From the NCBI RefSeq assembly GCF_020405205.1, contig NZ_CP084469.1, forward strand, positions 2,170,001 through 2,234,000: 64,000 nt of DNA. The letters are read 5' to 3'. A program made the position numbers and the translations under genes. The stretch comes from Natrinema salinisoli. GTDB lineage: Archaea; Halobacteriota; Halobacteria; Halobacteriales; Natrialbaceae. This document shows positions 44,326-52,618 of this stretch, in pieces. The notes under the pieces are model-generated. The model was not told the DNA's origin and did no database searches. It worked only from the letters and a program-made list of their open reading frames with translations. Numbering within the stretch: the stretch's first letter is position 1; every line of letters starts with the position of its first letter.

Positions 44326-46353
44326 ATGGAACGAGGTCCGCCAACCGACCCGTCCGCCACCGAGGACGGGGACTCCTCCGGTTCGGTCCCCGGCCGGACG
44401 CGAGGACTGCTCGAGGCGGCCGACGTCGCGTGGTTCCGAGCGACGGCGGCCGGGTCGATCGTCGCGGCCAACGACGCGTTCACCCGATTGACGGGGTACA
44501 CGCCGACTGACCTCCGCGAGCGGTCGCTCGACGCGCTGTTCGACGACGCGACCCTCGAATCGCTCCTCGCGAACGCCGAGTGCGACTCGCCGACGTCGGA
44601 ACCGGTCTCGATCCGGACGAAGACGGACAGGGTCCCCTGTACGGTCCACCTCGAGCGACGATCCCGGGACGACACCGACGGTGAGCCGTCGATCACCGGT
44701 ATCGTCCGCCGTCGAGACGTCACGGCCCGGTCGGCGGTGGGGTCCGAGTCGGACCTCACGTACGGCCGAACGTTCGAGGCGCTCGCCGACGCGCTCCCGG
44801 ACGGCATCATCGTCCTCGATACGAACAGCGACGTCCAGTACGCCAACCCCGCCGTCGAACGCATCCTCGGCTACGACCCGGACGAACTCGTCGGTTCGAG
44901 CAAGGTCAAGATCATTCCGGAGCGCCTGCGCCAGACCCACCTCTCGGCGCTCCAGCGGTACCTCGAGACCGGCGAGCGACACATCAACTGGACCTACGTC
45001 GAACTCCCGGGCCAGCACACCGACGGGCACGAGGTTCCGCTCGGCGTCTCGCTGAACGATTTCACGTACGACGGCGACCGCTATTTCGTCGGCCTCTTCC
45101 GGGACATCTCCCCGCGGAAGGAGGCCGAACGCACCCTCACGGAGAAGGTCGTGCAGCTCGAATCGGTCTCCTACCTCGGCCGCCACGCCCTCGAGAGCAC
45201 CGACATCGACGACTTGCTGGGGAAGGCGTCCGATCTCGTCGCGGCCGCGCTCGACGCGCAGTACGCGGCCGTCTTCGAACACGAGGGGGCGGCTCCCGAC
45301 GGGGAGGCGCTCCGGCTTCGAGCCGGTGCCGGATTCGAAACCCCGGACGGCGCGACCGCGTCCGTGACGGACTCGATCGCCGCCGCTACGCTGGCGGGCG
45401 AAGGCCCCGTCGTGATCGAGGATTTCGAATCCGACGAGCGGTTCGACGGACCGTCGCTGTCCGACGATCGCGACGTCCGGAGCGGCATCACCGTCACTAT
45501 CGGACCGGCGACGGATCCGTGGGGCGTCCTCGACGTCTACGACACCCGGACGCGGGAGTTCGCCGACCACGACGTCGACTTCCTCGAGAGCGTCGCGACG
45601 ATCCTCGCGACGGCGATCGAACGGCAGGGATACGAGCGCCGGCTCAACGAAACGGTCGCGGAGCTCGAGGCCTCGAACGAACGGCTCGAGCAGTTCGCCT
45701 ACGCCGCCTCTCACGACCTCCAGGAGCCGCTGCGGATGGTTTCGAGCTACCTGCGACTGATCGAGGACCGCTACGCCGAGGACCTCGACGCGGACGGCCG
45801 CGAGTTCATCGACTACGCCGTCGACGGAGCCCAGCGGATGCGCGAGATGATCGACGGCCTGCTCGAGTTCTCCCGGATCGACTCGCAGGGCGATCCCTTC
45901 GAACCCGTGGACCTCGACGCCGTCCTCGAGGACGTCCTGACGGATCTTCAGATGATGATCGATCAATCTGACGCCGAGATCGCGGTGGATCCGTTGCCCG
46001 AGATTCGGGGCGACGCGAGCCAACTGCGCCAGCTGTTCCAGAACCTGCTCTCCAACGCGATCGAGTACAGCGGCGACGGGTCGCCGCGGGTCCGCGTCGC
46101 CGCCGAGCGGACGGGCGGGGAGTGGGAGATTTCGGTCGCGGACGACGGCATCGGCATCGACCCCGACGATCAGGATCGCGTTTTCCAGGTGTTTCAGCGA
46201 CTGCACAGCCGCGAGGAGTACGACGGGACCGGAATCGGGCTCGCGATCTGTCGGCGCATCGTCGAGCGCCACGGCGGCCGCATCCGGGTCGACTCCGAAC
46301 CCGGGGAGGGCACGACGTTCACGTTCACGATTCCGGCCGCTGGTTCGCGATAG
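44326..46353 (+). CDS. PAS-PAS-GAF sensor histidine kinase
   Basis: A 675-residue cytoplasmic kinase. PAS domains lie at about 25-130 and 145-270 (the second with YGRTFEALADALPDGIIVLD), a GAF domain at about 285-430, then HisKA with the phospho-acceptor H463 in ASHDLQEPLRM and a HATPase domain (NLLSNAIEYSGDG, DDGIGIDPDDQ, GTGIGLAICRRIVERHGG). There are no membrane helices. No response regulator is adjacent, as usual in haloarchaea. The kinase half is very similar to that at 48675. The start is the ATG at 44326. Confidence 0.9.
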   Translation: MERGPPTDPSATEDGDSSGSVPGRTRGLLEAADVAWFRATAAGSIVAANDAFTRLTGYTPTDLRERSLDALFDDATLESLLANAECDSPTSEPVSIRTKTDRVPCTVHLERRSRDDTDGEPSITGIVRRRDVTARSAVGSESDLTYGRTFEALADALPDGIIVLDTNSDVQYANPAVERILGYDPDELVGSSKVKIIPERLRQTHLSALQRYLETGERHINWTYVELPGQHTDGHEVPLGVSLNDFTYDGDRYFVGLFRDISPRKEAERTLTEKVVQLESVSYLGRHALESTDIDDLLGKASDLVAAALDAQYAAVFEHEGAAPDGEALRLRAGAGFETPDGATASVTDSIAAATLAGEGPVVIEDFESDERFDGPSLSDDRDVRSGITVTIGPATDPWGVLDVYDTRTREFADHDVDFLESVATILATAIERQGYERRLNETVAELEASNERLEQFAYAASHDLQEPLRMVSSYLRLIEDRYAEDLDADGREFIDYAVDGAQRMREMIDGLLEFSRIDSQGDPFEPVDLDAVLEDVLTDLQMMIDQSDAEIAVDPLPEIRGDASQLRQLFQNLLSNAIEYSGDGSPRVRVAAERTGGEWEISVADDGIGIDPDDQDRVFQVFQRLHSREEYDGTGIGLAICRRIVERHGGRIRVDSEPGEGTTFTFTIPAAGSR

Positions 46354-46467
46354 CGCGGCCGATGTCGTCTCCTCGATTCCCGATGAGCGAGGTCCACAGC
46401 GCGGAGCCGGGGTCATTGGGGCCCGCCGTGGACAGCGATCCCGATCTACAGGCGGAGCAGGCCGAGT

Positions 46468-46497
46468 GCCTCGGGGCTTGACCCCGAGGCGGTTCAC
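46468..46497 (+). other. Strong hairpin, possible IS200/IS605-type end or terminator
   Basis: A perfect 9-bp hairpin GCCTCGGGG-CTTGA-CCCCGAGGC at 46468-46490, followed by GGTTCAC. From memory, similar sequence occurs at the right ends of haloarchaeal IS1341/TnpB elements; no transposase is present here. It lies 115 bp after the kinase gene, where it could also act as a transcript end. Confidence 0.45.
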
Positions 46498-46614
46498 GAC
46501 GCCCCACGGGGACGGTGACCTCTGTTACTCACCGAGACTCATACTGTCGGAACGCCGTTCGCTCACCGCAAGTGATCCGTAACGGCCATACGATTCGCTC
46601 TCGTTACTGCCCCT

Positions 46615-47421
46615 ATGAACTTCGCGCCGGGGGCCTGGAAGTACGCCGTCATTCCGTTGCTCGCAGCCCCGTTCGCACTGATCATCAGCGTCACAGCGAG
46701 CCTCATCGCGCTCGCGGCCGGCGTCGGAACCCTCGCCTTCTTCCGCGACCCCGAGCGCACCCCGCCGCCGACCGGCGTCGTCTCGCCGGCCGACGGGACC
46801 GTCTCCGTCCTCCGGGAGGAGGGCGACCGCGTCCGGCTGGGCGTCTTCATGAACGTCTGGCACGTCCACGTCGTCCGCGCGCCCTTCGAGGGTCGCGTCA
46901 CCGACGTCGAGCACGTCTCCGGCGCGAATCGCCCCGCCTTCTCGAAGGAGTCCGATCGGAACGAGCGCGTCCACGTCCGCCTCGAGACCGAGTCGCCGAA
47001 CCTGCCGTCCGCCGACGACGAGGCGGTGACGAGTGCGGACGACAGCGAGGAACCGATCGCGGACGGTGACGAACCAACCGCGGACCGCGACGAGCTGACC
47101 GCGGAGGACGGCCCGACCGCCCACCCCGACGAACCGGACTCCGACGCCGAAGTCACGCTGATCGCCGGCGCGTTCGCCCGCCGCATCCACCCCTACGCCG
47201 AACGCGGCGACGACCTCGAGCGCGGCGAGCGCATCGGCCACATCGCCTTCGGCAGCCGCGTCGACCTGCTCTTCCCGCCCGCTGTGGATCTCGAGGATAT
47301 CGCGGTCGAAACGGGCGACTCGATGACCGCTGGGGAGACCGTGGTGCTCGAGTCCGGTGCCGGTGGGATCGGTGGTGGGTTCGACCTCGAAACCGGGTCC
47401 GATTCCGGGCTCGAAAGTTGA
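46615..47421 (+). CDS. Archaetidylserine decarboxylase (PssD/Asd type)
   Basis: A 268-residue pyruvoyl-dependent decarboxylase that makes archaetidylethanolamine. It has two N-terminal helices, the FFRDPER and VVSPADG motifs, FMNVWHVHVVRAP, and the self-cleavage site FGSRVDLLFP with S214. In Haloferax this enzyme is needed for archaeosortase-dependent protein lipidation. Unusually, an acidic insertion of about 50 residues (about 127-178, with DEPTA/DELTA-like repeats) interrupts the core before IAGAFARRI. Start ATG at 46615. Confidence 0.88.
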   Translation: MNFAPGAWKYAVIPLLAAPFALIISVTASLIALAAGVGTLAFFRDPERTPPPTGVVSPADGTVSVLREEGDRVRLGVFMNVWHVHVVRAPFEGRVTDVEHVSGANRPAFSKESDRNERVHVRLETESPNLPSADDEAVTSADDSEEPIADGDEPTADRDELTAEDGPTAHPDEPDSDAEVTLIAGAFARRIHPYAERGDDLERGERIGHIAFGSRVDLLFPPAVDLEDIAVETGDSMTAGETVVLESGAGGIGGGFDLETGSDSGLES

Positions 47422-47578
47422 CGAAGTAGTACTGCCTGTCCGAATCTTCACCTCCGGAAGCTTTCGGTCGTATCAAGATCCGCAGCCTCCTCGAAGGCCG
47501 TCCGTTCGCGTTCGATCTCCCCGAACGGTTCGACGACGGTTTACGGACTACGTCTCTTTCTAGACCGATTAATCGGCG

Positions 47579-47690
47579 TGCGGTGGCGCGCGCTGTGTCG
47601 CGGTTCGCCAACGGCGAACCGCAGAACGAACCTGCGCGAGGGATGAGCGAACGCCGGTAGGCGTGAGCGAATCGGTTGGGGAGGGCGTGG
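47579..47690 (+). repeat. Dispersed repeat, copy C
   Basis: A 112-bp element with the same ends as copies A and B: TGCGGTGGCGCGCGCTG at the left and CGGTTGGGGAGGGCGTGG at the right. Inside are a perfect 10-bp hairpin GCGGTTCGCC-AAC-GGCGAACCGC (47600-47622) and a small one ACGCC-GGTA-GGCGT (47651-47664). The palindromes differ between copies while pairing is partly kept, which points to a structured element. It lies in the gap after the archaetidylserine decarboxylase gene. Confidence 0.75.
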
Positions 47691-47874
47691 CGATTCCTTG
47701 CAGCCAGTGTGAGCAGAATATTCGTCTCAATCAGATCGATCCATCAGACTTCTCCTGTTCACCAAGCCCATCGAGCAGATTTCAAACACGGACCTGCACC
47801 GGATTTCCCTGGAGCCAGCGGAATAAATCCACCACCGAAAACAATAGTTATAAGTGATAACGAGGTGACGATTA

Positions 47875-47980
47875 ATCCGGAGGCCACGTCTCCGATAGGG
47901 GGCGTGCGTAAACGCCCCGGGTGCTGATGACACCCGAGACTGGCTTCCAAACCCAACACACGGGTTTCCGGAAGCATGAT
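47875..47980 (+). ncRNA. Candidate structured RNA, or leader of the zinc microprotein genes
   Basis: A TATA-like GTTATAAGTG near 47847-47856 would start RNA near 47875-47880. The stem GTCTC/GAGAC (47888-47892 with 47936-47940) encloses two perfect hairpins: GGGGCGT-ACGCCCC (47899-47918) and CGGGTG-CTGATGA-CACCCG (47918-47936). A 12-bp bulged hairpin follows (47943-47975, GCTTCC AAACCC ... GGGTTT cc GGAAGC). The CTGATGA loop resembles box C/K-loop sequences bound by L7Ae, so an H/ACA-like guide RNA is possible. The next gene starts only about 100 bp on, so a cis-leader is equally possible. Confidence 0.55.
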
Positions 47981-48078
47981 TCCGTACATTCTACCGGGAT
48001 ATAAACGTCCCGCACGACAGCCGAATCGCCAGACGCGACTAATCCCGATGCCGAGCACTGGCTTGAGGCGCGATCACG

Positions 48079-48270
48079 ATGGCTGACGAGTCCGACCCGC
48101 TCGAGGACCGCCCGTCGTCCCAGCCGGACTGTCCCACCTGCGGCGAGCCCGTCAGCATCGTGACCGCCAGCAGCCCGCACAGGGGCACCGCCTACCCCTG
48201 TGGCTGTGCGGTGGATCCGGTACTGCTCACGACCGACCACGAGGACCGCGGGCTGGGGACGGGGAACTGA
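48079..48270 (+). CDS. Zinc-finger microprotein
   Basis: A 63-residue protein with C18-x2-C21 (DCPTCG) and C41-x-C43 (YPCGC), probably binding one zinc. Such small CPxCG proteins are abundant in haloarchaea, and several in Haloferax influence biofilm or growth. It overlaps the next microprotein by one base (TGATG), so both are made from one mRNA. Confidence 0.75.
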   Translation: MADESDPLEDRPSSQPDCPTCGEPVSIVTASSPHRGTAYPCGCAVDPVLLTTDHEDRGLGTGN

Positions 48271-48413
48271 TGACCGGTCCTCGAGCCGATGAACCGAAGC
48301 GCTGTCCCGACTGCGGTGCAGTGCTCCCGCTCCGCGATCCGATCGTCGGCTGGTGGCTCTGTGACGATTGCGAACTCGGAATCGACGAGAACGGCGAGCG
48401 AGTCACGGAATAA
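48270..48413 (+). CDS. Second zinc-finger microprotein
   Basis: A 47-residue protein, MTGPRADEPKRCPDCGAVL at the start, with C12-x2-C15 and C31-x2-C34 (CDDC), a compact zinc ribbon. Its ATG shares a base with the stop of the preceding microprotein gene. It ends GERVTE. Function unknown; translation coupling suggests a heterodimer or joint regulation. Confidence 0.75.
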   Translation: MTGPRADEPKRCPDCGAVLPLRDPIVGWWLCDDCELGIDENGERVTE

Positions 48414-48674
48414 CCATCATTCGCGCCTTTTCGTGTAACGATCTGGGTGAATGTACTGCTTATACGCGTTCAGCCCGAACCGGTATCCGAGCGGTTTTGC
48501 ACAGTCTGTCTCCCGTCTGCCGAGGGAAGGAGAGACGTGTCGTGGGACGGTCAGCGGCCGATCACAGAATCAAATCCATGATATCCACCATGTCCGACCG
48601 TCGCGTCCGAACGAGTCCCGACGGCCTGCTGGAATTCGTCCCGTCGAAAACACCCCCGTCAGCATGGAGGTGTC

Positions 48675-49769
48675 ATGGACTCCCCGGATCCTGAGGCGTT
48701 CGTCCCCGCAGCGGTCGATACGCTCCCGATCAACTTCGCGATCCTCGACGAGGAGGGGACGATCCTGCACACGAACCAGGCGTGGCAGCAGTTCGGCGAA
48801 GCGAACGCCGTCGAACCTCGACCGGATTTCATCGGCACCAACTACCTCGAGATCACCGAGCAAGCAGAAACCGAACCCGGACGGGCCGCCGCCGTCGGGT
48901 TGTCCGAGATCATCGCGGGCGAACGGGACCTGTTCGAGCTCGAATATCCGTGTCACTCCCCCGACGAGCGACGGTGGTTCCTCATGCGAGCGGCACCGTT
49001 TACCGCCGGCGACCGACGGTACGTCGCCGTCGCACATTTCGATATCACCGACCGACACGAGTACCAGCGTCGGCTGGAACGGTCCAACGAGCGGCTCGAG
49101 CAGTTCGCGTACGCGGTTTCCCACGACCTGCAGGAGCCGTTGCGCATGGTCACGAGCTACCTGCAACTGCTCGAGCACAACTACGGCGACGACTTCGACG
49201 AGGACGCCGCGGAGTTCGTCGAGTTCGCCGTCGACGGGGCCGAACGGATGCGGGAGATGATCGACGGCCTGCTCGAGTACTCGCGGATCGAAACCCAGGA
49301 CGACCCGGACGAGGCGGTCGATCTCGAAGCCGTGCTGGACGACGTCCTGACGGATCTCGGTTTGCGGATCGAGACCGCCGACGCCGACATCACCAGCGAA
49401 TCGCTGCCGACCGTCACGGGCGATGCCGGCCAACTCCGGCACGTCTTTCAGAACCTGCTGGACAACGCCATCGAGTACAGCGGCGAAGGGGCGCCTCGAG
49501 TGCGGATTTCCGCGACGCTCGAGGGGGAGGAGTGGGTCGTCTCGGTCAGCGACGAGGGGATCGGGATCGACCCGGCGGACGCGGATCAGGTATTCGAGAT
49601 GTTCCAGCGCCTCCACAGCCAGGAGGAACACGCCGGGACGGGGATCGGTCTCGCGCTGTGTAAGCGCATCGTCGAACGCCACGGCGGCGAGATCTGGGTC
49701 GAATCCGACCTCGAAGACGGAGCGACGTTTTCGTTTACGTTACCTGCGGAACGCGATCGTACCGAGTGA
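48675..49769 (+). CDS. PAS sensor histidine kinase
   Basis: A 364-residue cytoplasmic kinase: one PAS domain (about 10-125, with PINFAILDEEGTILHTNQAW), HisKA with H150 in VSHDLQEPLRMV and a HATPase domain (NLLDNAIEYSGEG, DEGIGIDPADAD, GTGIGLALCKRIVERHGG). The kinase half closely parallels residues 445-670 of the kinase at 44326, including the ERLEQFAYA linker, so the two are recent paralogues or share segments by gene conversion. Sensor ligand unknown. Confidence 0.9.
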   Translation: MDSPDPEAFVPAAVDTLPINFAILDEEGTILHTNQAWQQFGEANAVEPRPDFIGTNYLEITEQAETEPGRAAAVGLSEIIAGERDLFELEYPCHSPDERRWFLMRAAPFTAGDRRYVAVAHFDITDRHEYQRRLERSNERLEQFAYAVSHDLQEPLRMVTSYLQLLEHNYGDDFDEDAAEFVEFAVDGAERMREMIDGLLEYSRIETQDDPDEAVDLEAVLDDVLTDLGLRIETADADITSESLPTVTGDAGQLRHVFQNLLDNAIEYSGEGAPRVRISATLEGEEWVVSVSDEGIGIDPADADQVFEMFQRLHSQEEHAGTGIGLALCKRIVERHGGEIWVESDLEDGATFSFTLPAERDRTE

Positions 49770-49897
49770 CGATCGCGTCCCGATCAGCCACACGGCGTTC
49801 CGAACGAGATCGACGCCAGCTCTGCCCCTCTGCGTATTCGCGATTCGAAAAGCGGCCGGGTCCAAACAGATATTCGGACGCAATCCTACGTGTTCGT

Positions 49898-50587
49898 ATG
49901 GTCCTTCCGCTCGAGATGGGGTGGCGGCAGCTGTTGTTCGAGAACTGGCCGGTTGATCCGGCCGTGATGGACGCCCACCTTCCCGAGGGGCTGGAGCCCG
50001 ACGAGTACGACGGCTCGGCGTGGCTCTCGATCGTTCCGTTCACCAACGTCGCCGTTCGACCGAAGAGACTCCCCGAATCGCTCGGTATCCGGCTCCCCGA
50101 GCTCAACGTCAGAACGTACGTCACTCGCGACGGGGTCCCCAGCGTCTACTTCTTCAGCCTCGACGCACAGGGTATCGCGAGCGTGCTCGGCGCACGGGTT
50201 TTCCACCACCTGCCCTACTACTACGCGCGCATCTCGCTGGCGTGGGAGGACGGACGGGTCAGGTTCAGGAGTCGCCGTCGCCATCCGGGTTCGCGGCCGG
50301 CTCACTACGAGGCGACGTACTGGCCGACCGGCGAGCCGTTCTCGGCACCCGAAGATCCGTTCGGGAACTTCCTCGTCGAGCGCTATCGGTTTTACACGGA
50401 GGCACAGGACGGATCGATTCGGTACACGGACGTCGATCACGACCCCTGGACACTGTATCCGGCCGCCGCGGAAATCGAGACGAACACCCTGTGGTCGGCA
50501 CACGGGTTCGACCGACCGGACGCGGACCCGGTGTACTACTACAGTCCGGGCCTCGACGTGGTCGCATCGCGGAGCAACCGGCTGTAA
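49898..50587 (+). CDS. DUF2071 (YqjF-like) protein
   Basis: A 229-residue protein of the DUF2071 family: it begins MGWRQLLFENWPVDP after MVLPLE, has LPELNVRTYVTRDGVPSVYFFSLDA in the centre and a C-terminal YYSPGLDVVASRSNRL. The fold is acetoacetate-decarboxylase-like, but the catalytic lysine is not clear. The start ATG is at 49898. A TATA-like element could sit in the stretch AACAGATATTCGG upstream. Confidence 0.85.
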   Translation: MVLPLEMGWRQLLFENWPVDPAVMDAHLPEGLEPDEYDGSAWLSIVPFTNVAVRPKRLPESLGIRLPELNVRTYVTRDGVPSVYFFSLDAQGIASVLGARVFHHLPYYYARISLAWEDGRVRFRSRRRHPGSRPAHYEATYWPTGEPFSAPEDPFGNFLVERYRFYTEAQDGSIRYTDVDHDPWTLYPAAAEIETNTLWSAHGFDRPDADPVYYYSPGLDVVASRSNRL

Positions 50588-50619
50588 CCTCCTACTCACG
50601 CTTCCCGACGTACCCGAGA

Positions 50620-51831
50620 TCAGGCGAGCACGTCGACCTCGTACCCCGCTTCGCGGAGATCCGAGAGGAAGGCGTCGACGTGGTCCGGGCCGCGCATCTC
50701 GAGTTCGATCTCGACTTCGGTGTCGCTCATCTCGACCTCGCGGGAGGTCCGGTCGTGGTGAATCGCGTAGATGTTCGCGCGGTGAGCGGTGAAGATGTCC
50801 AGCAGGTCCTCGAGCGCGCCCGGTCGATCCTTCAGCACGGTCCTGATCTTCAGGTACCGGCCGGTCTCGACGAGGCCGCGGACGATGACGTTGGTGAGCG
50901 TGTTGAGGTCGATGTTACCGCCGCAGAGCGCCGGGACGATGACCTCGTCCTCCTCGTAGTCGAAGTGCTCGAAGAGGACGGCGGCGAGCGCGACTGCACC
51001 CGCGCCCTCGACGAGGGTCTTCGAGCGCTCGAGCAGGTAGACCAGAGCGACGGCGATTTCGGGGTCGGAGACGGTGACGACTTCGTCGACGTACTCCTGA
51101 ATGTAGGGGAAGGTCTGCTCGCCGACGCTGCGGGTCGCGATGCCGTCCGCGATGGTATCGACGCCGTCGAGGGAGACCCGTTCGCCCTTTTCGAGGGACG
51201 CCGCGGCACTCGAGGCTCCCTCGGCCTGGACGCCGATGACGCGCGCCTCGGGTTTCTGCTCCTTGATAGCGGTCGCGATGCCACTGATGAGGCCGCCGCC
51301 GCCGATCGGGACGACGACGGTTTCCACGTCGGGACAGTCGTCGAGGATCTCGAGGCCGATCGTGCCCTGTCCGGCCATAATATATTCGTCGTCGAACGCG
51401 TGGACGTAGGTGCGGCCTTCCTCGCGTTCGATCTCGTGGGCGCGCTCGGCGGCCTCGTTGTAGTCCCGCCCGGAGAGGACGACCTCCGCGCCGTAGCTCT
51501 TGGTCGCCTTGACCTTCGAGATCGGCGCGTGTTCGGGCATGACGATCTTCGAGTCGACGCCGGACCGGGTGGCCGCGAGCGCGACGCCCTGGGCGTGGTT
51601 GCCCGCGCTCGCGGTGACGACGCCCGCGTCCTTCTGGGCCTCCGAGAGCGTCGCGATCCTGTTCGTCGCGCCCCGGATCTTGAACGCGCCCGTCCGCTGG
51701 AAGTTCTCCAGTTTCAGGCGAATATCGGCACCGGTCATCGACGAATAGGTGTGCGAGTGCTCGAGCGGCGTGTGTCGGGACGTCTCCCGGACCCGCTCGC
51801 GCGCCTCGAGAATATCGGCGAGTTCGAGCAT
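50620..51831 (-). CDS. ilvA: Threonine ammonia-lyase (threonine dehydratase)
   Basis: A 403-residue PLP enzyme that converts threonine to 2-oxobutanoate, the first step toward isoleucine or threonine breakdown. PLP lysine K51 is in AFKIRGATN, the phosphate loop is VPIGGGGLISG, and a C-terminal ACT domain (about 325-403, KDRPGALEDLLDIF) is the allosteric site. Length and ACT domain fit the shorter archaeal/TdcB-like form. It is preceded by a leader of about 150 nt with alternative hairpins. Confidence 0.92.
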   Translation of the reverse strand: MLELADILEARERVRETSRHTPLEHSHTYSSMTGADIRLKLENFQRTGAFKIRGATNRIATLSEAQKDAGVVTASAGNHAQGVALAATRSGVDSKIVMPEHAPISKVKATKSYGAEVVLSGRDYNEAAERAHEIEREEGRTYVHAFDDEYIMAGQGTIGLEILDDCPDVETVVVPIGGGGLISGIATAIKEQKPEARVIGVQAEGASSAAASLEKGERVSLDGVDTIADGIATRSVGEQTFPYIQEYVDEVVTVSDPEIAVALVYLLERSKTLVEGAGAVALAAVLFEHFDYEEDEVIVPALCGGNIDLNTLTNVIVRGLVETGRYLKIRTVLKDRPGALEDLLDIFTAHRANIYAIHHDRTSREVEMSDTEVEIELEMRGPDHVDAFLSDLREAGYEVDVLA

Positions 51832-51980
51832 ATTGCCGTCTACTCACCGGACAGTGTAAGGATTACTGTCGGAGACTGGGAAGGGCCATCGGCTGGCCCC
51901 ACCCGACCCCGACAGCGATGTGCTGTCAAACCTGGACAGCACGACAGGGAATACAGGGAATGCACGGCGTGTGACGTGCA
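51832..51980 (-). promoter_or_regulatory. Structured leader of threonine ammonia-lyase, attenuator- or riboswitch-like
   Basis: A TATA box TTTATATAG on the minus strand (52010-52002) puts the RNA start near 51980. The leader has four complementary segments in order: GCTGTC (51940-51935), GACAGC (51927-51922), GCTGTC (51916-51911) and the GACAG end of CCGACAG (51872-51866). So 1:2 (8 bp with flanks) plus 3:4 (7 bp), or 2:3, can form but not together. Inside 3:4 is a 6-bp hairpin GGGCCA/TGGCCC. This layout is typical of switching leaders; a ligand is unknown. Confidence 0.6.
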
Positions 51981-52088
51981 ACTGGAGAAGGGTACCGGGA
52001 CTATATAAATCTCATGCACCCGCGGCGGAAGTGAAACCGCAAGACTGCGACGGGGTGACGCCGGTGTCTGACGGAGGGAAGACGGGCG

Positions 52089-52505
52089 TCATTCGAGCGT
52101 TTGTCCGACAGTAACGTCCTGTGAAACGAATCTCCGAACGCGGTCCCGAAGCTGACCGTCTCCCGGCCACGTCACGTCGACCTCGAGTTCGTCCGGATCA
52201 CCGACGTAGATCCAGCAGGGTTCACCCGTTATTTCGGTCGCGGCCGGGACCTCGATTCGGACGTAGAGCCCCCTATCGACCCCCTCGTAGCGATCGAGTC
52301 GAGCGAGAGCCGTCTCGTCGACCGTGAGCAGTCGCCCGTCGACGCTGCCGCCGGGCGCGAGCGTCGGATACCGACCGTCGACCCGGTGCAGTCCCTCGAG
52401 CGTCGCAGGACCGACGAACGCGTCCGCTGCGGTCGATCGCGTCGTCTCGAGGACGGAGGAGACCCGTTCCGGCTCAGTCAGGGTGCCGTAGACGAAGACG
52501 AACAC
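52089..52505 (-). CDS. Gamma-glutamylcyclotransferase-like (AIG2) protein
   Basis: A 138-residue protein of the GGCT/AIG2 fold with the N-terminal FVYGTLTEPE motif and the acid region LDRYEGVDRGLYVR. A GTG at 52505 gives a start directly before FVFVYGTL; the frame extends up to 52604 but that part is not conserved. These enzymes cleave gamma-glutamyl amine compounds; gamma-glutamylcysteine is the major thiol in haloarchaea, but the substrate here is unknown. Confidence 0.82.
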   Translation of the reverse strand: MFVFVYGTLTEPERVSSVLETTRSTAADAFVGPATLEGLHRVDGRYPTLAPGGSVDGRLLTVDETALARLDRYEGVDRGLYVRIEVPAATEITGEPCWIYVGDPDELEVDVTWPGDGQLRDRVRRFVSQDVTVGQTLE

Positions 52506-52618
52506 GCTAGCCCGTTTTCCGTCCGGCCCCTTGCTCGTGGTGCTTCGATCGCGCTGTCGGCCGATCGTTCCGCGCGAATTACACAAAGCACTTATAGGGA
52601 ACATTAGAGGAATCTTTC

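Noticed and set aside
47918-47940. Hammerhead-ribozyme-like CTGATGA followed by GAGAC
   Set aside because: CTGATGA lies in the loop of a perfect 6-bp hairpin, and the stem II, GAAA and cleavage-site arrangement of a hammerhead is missing.
47759-48058. 99-codon leftward frame over the structured RNA
   Set aside because: It reads through hairpins and a repeat-rich gap; peptide has no halophilic bias.
51920-52114. 64-codon rightward frame behind the TATATAAAT box
   Set aside because: Peptide has no features; the TATA-like box reads both ways and fits the leftward ammonia-lyase leader better.
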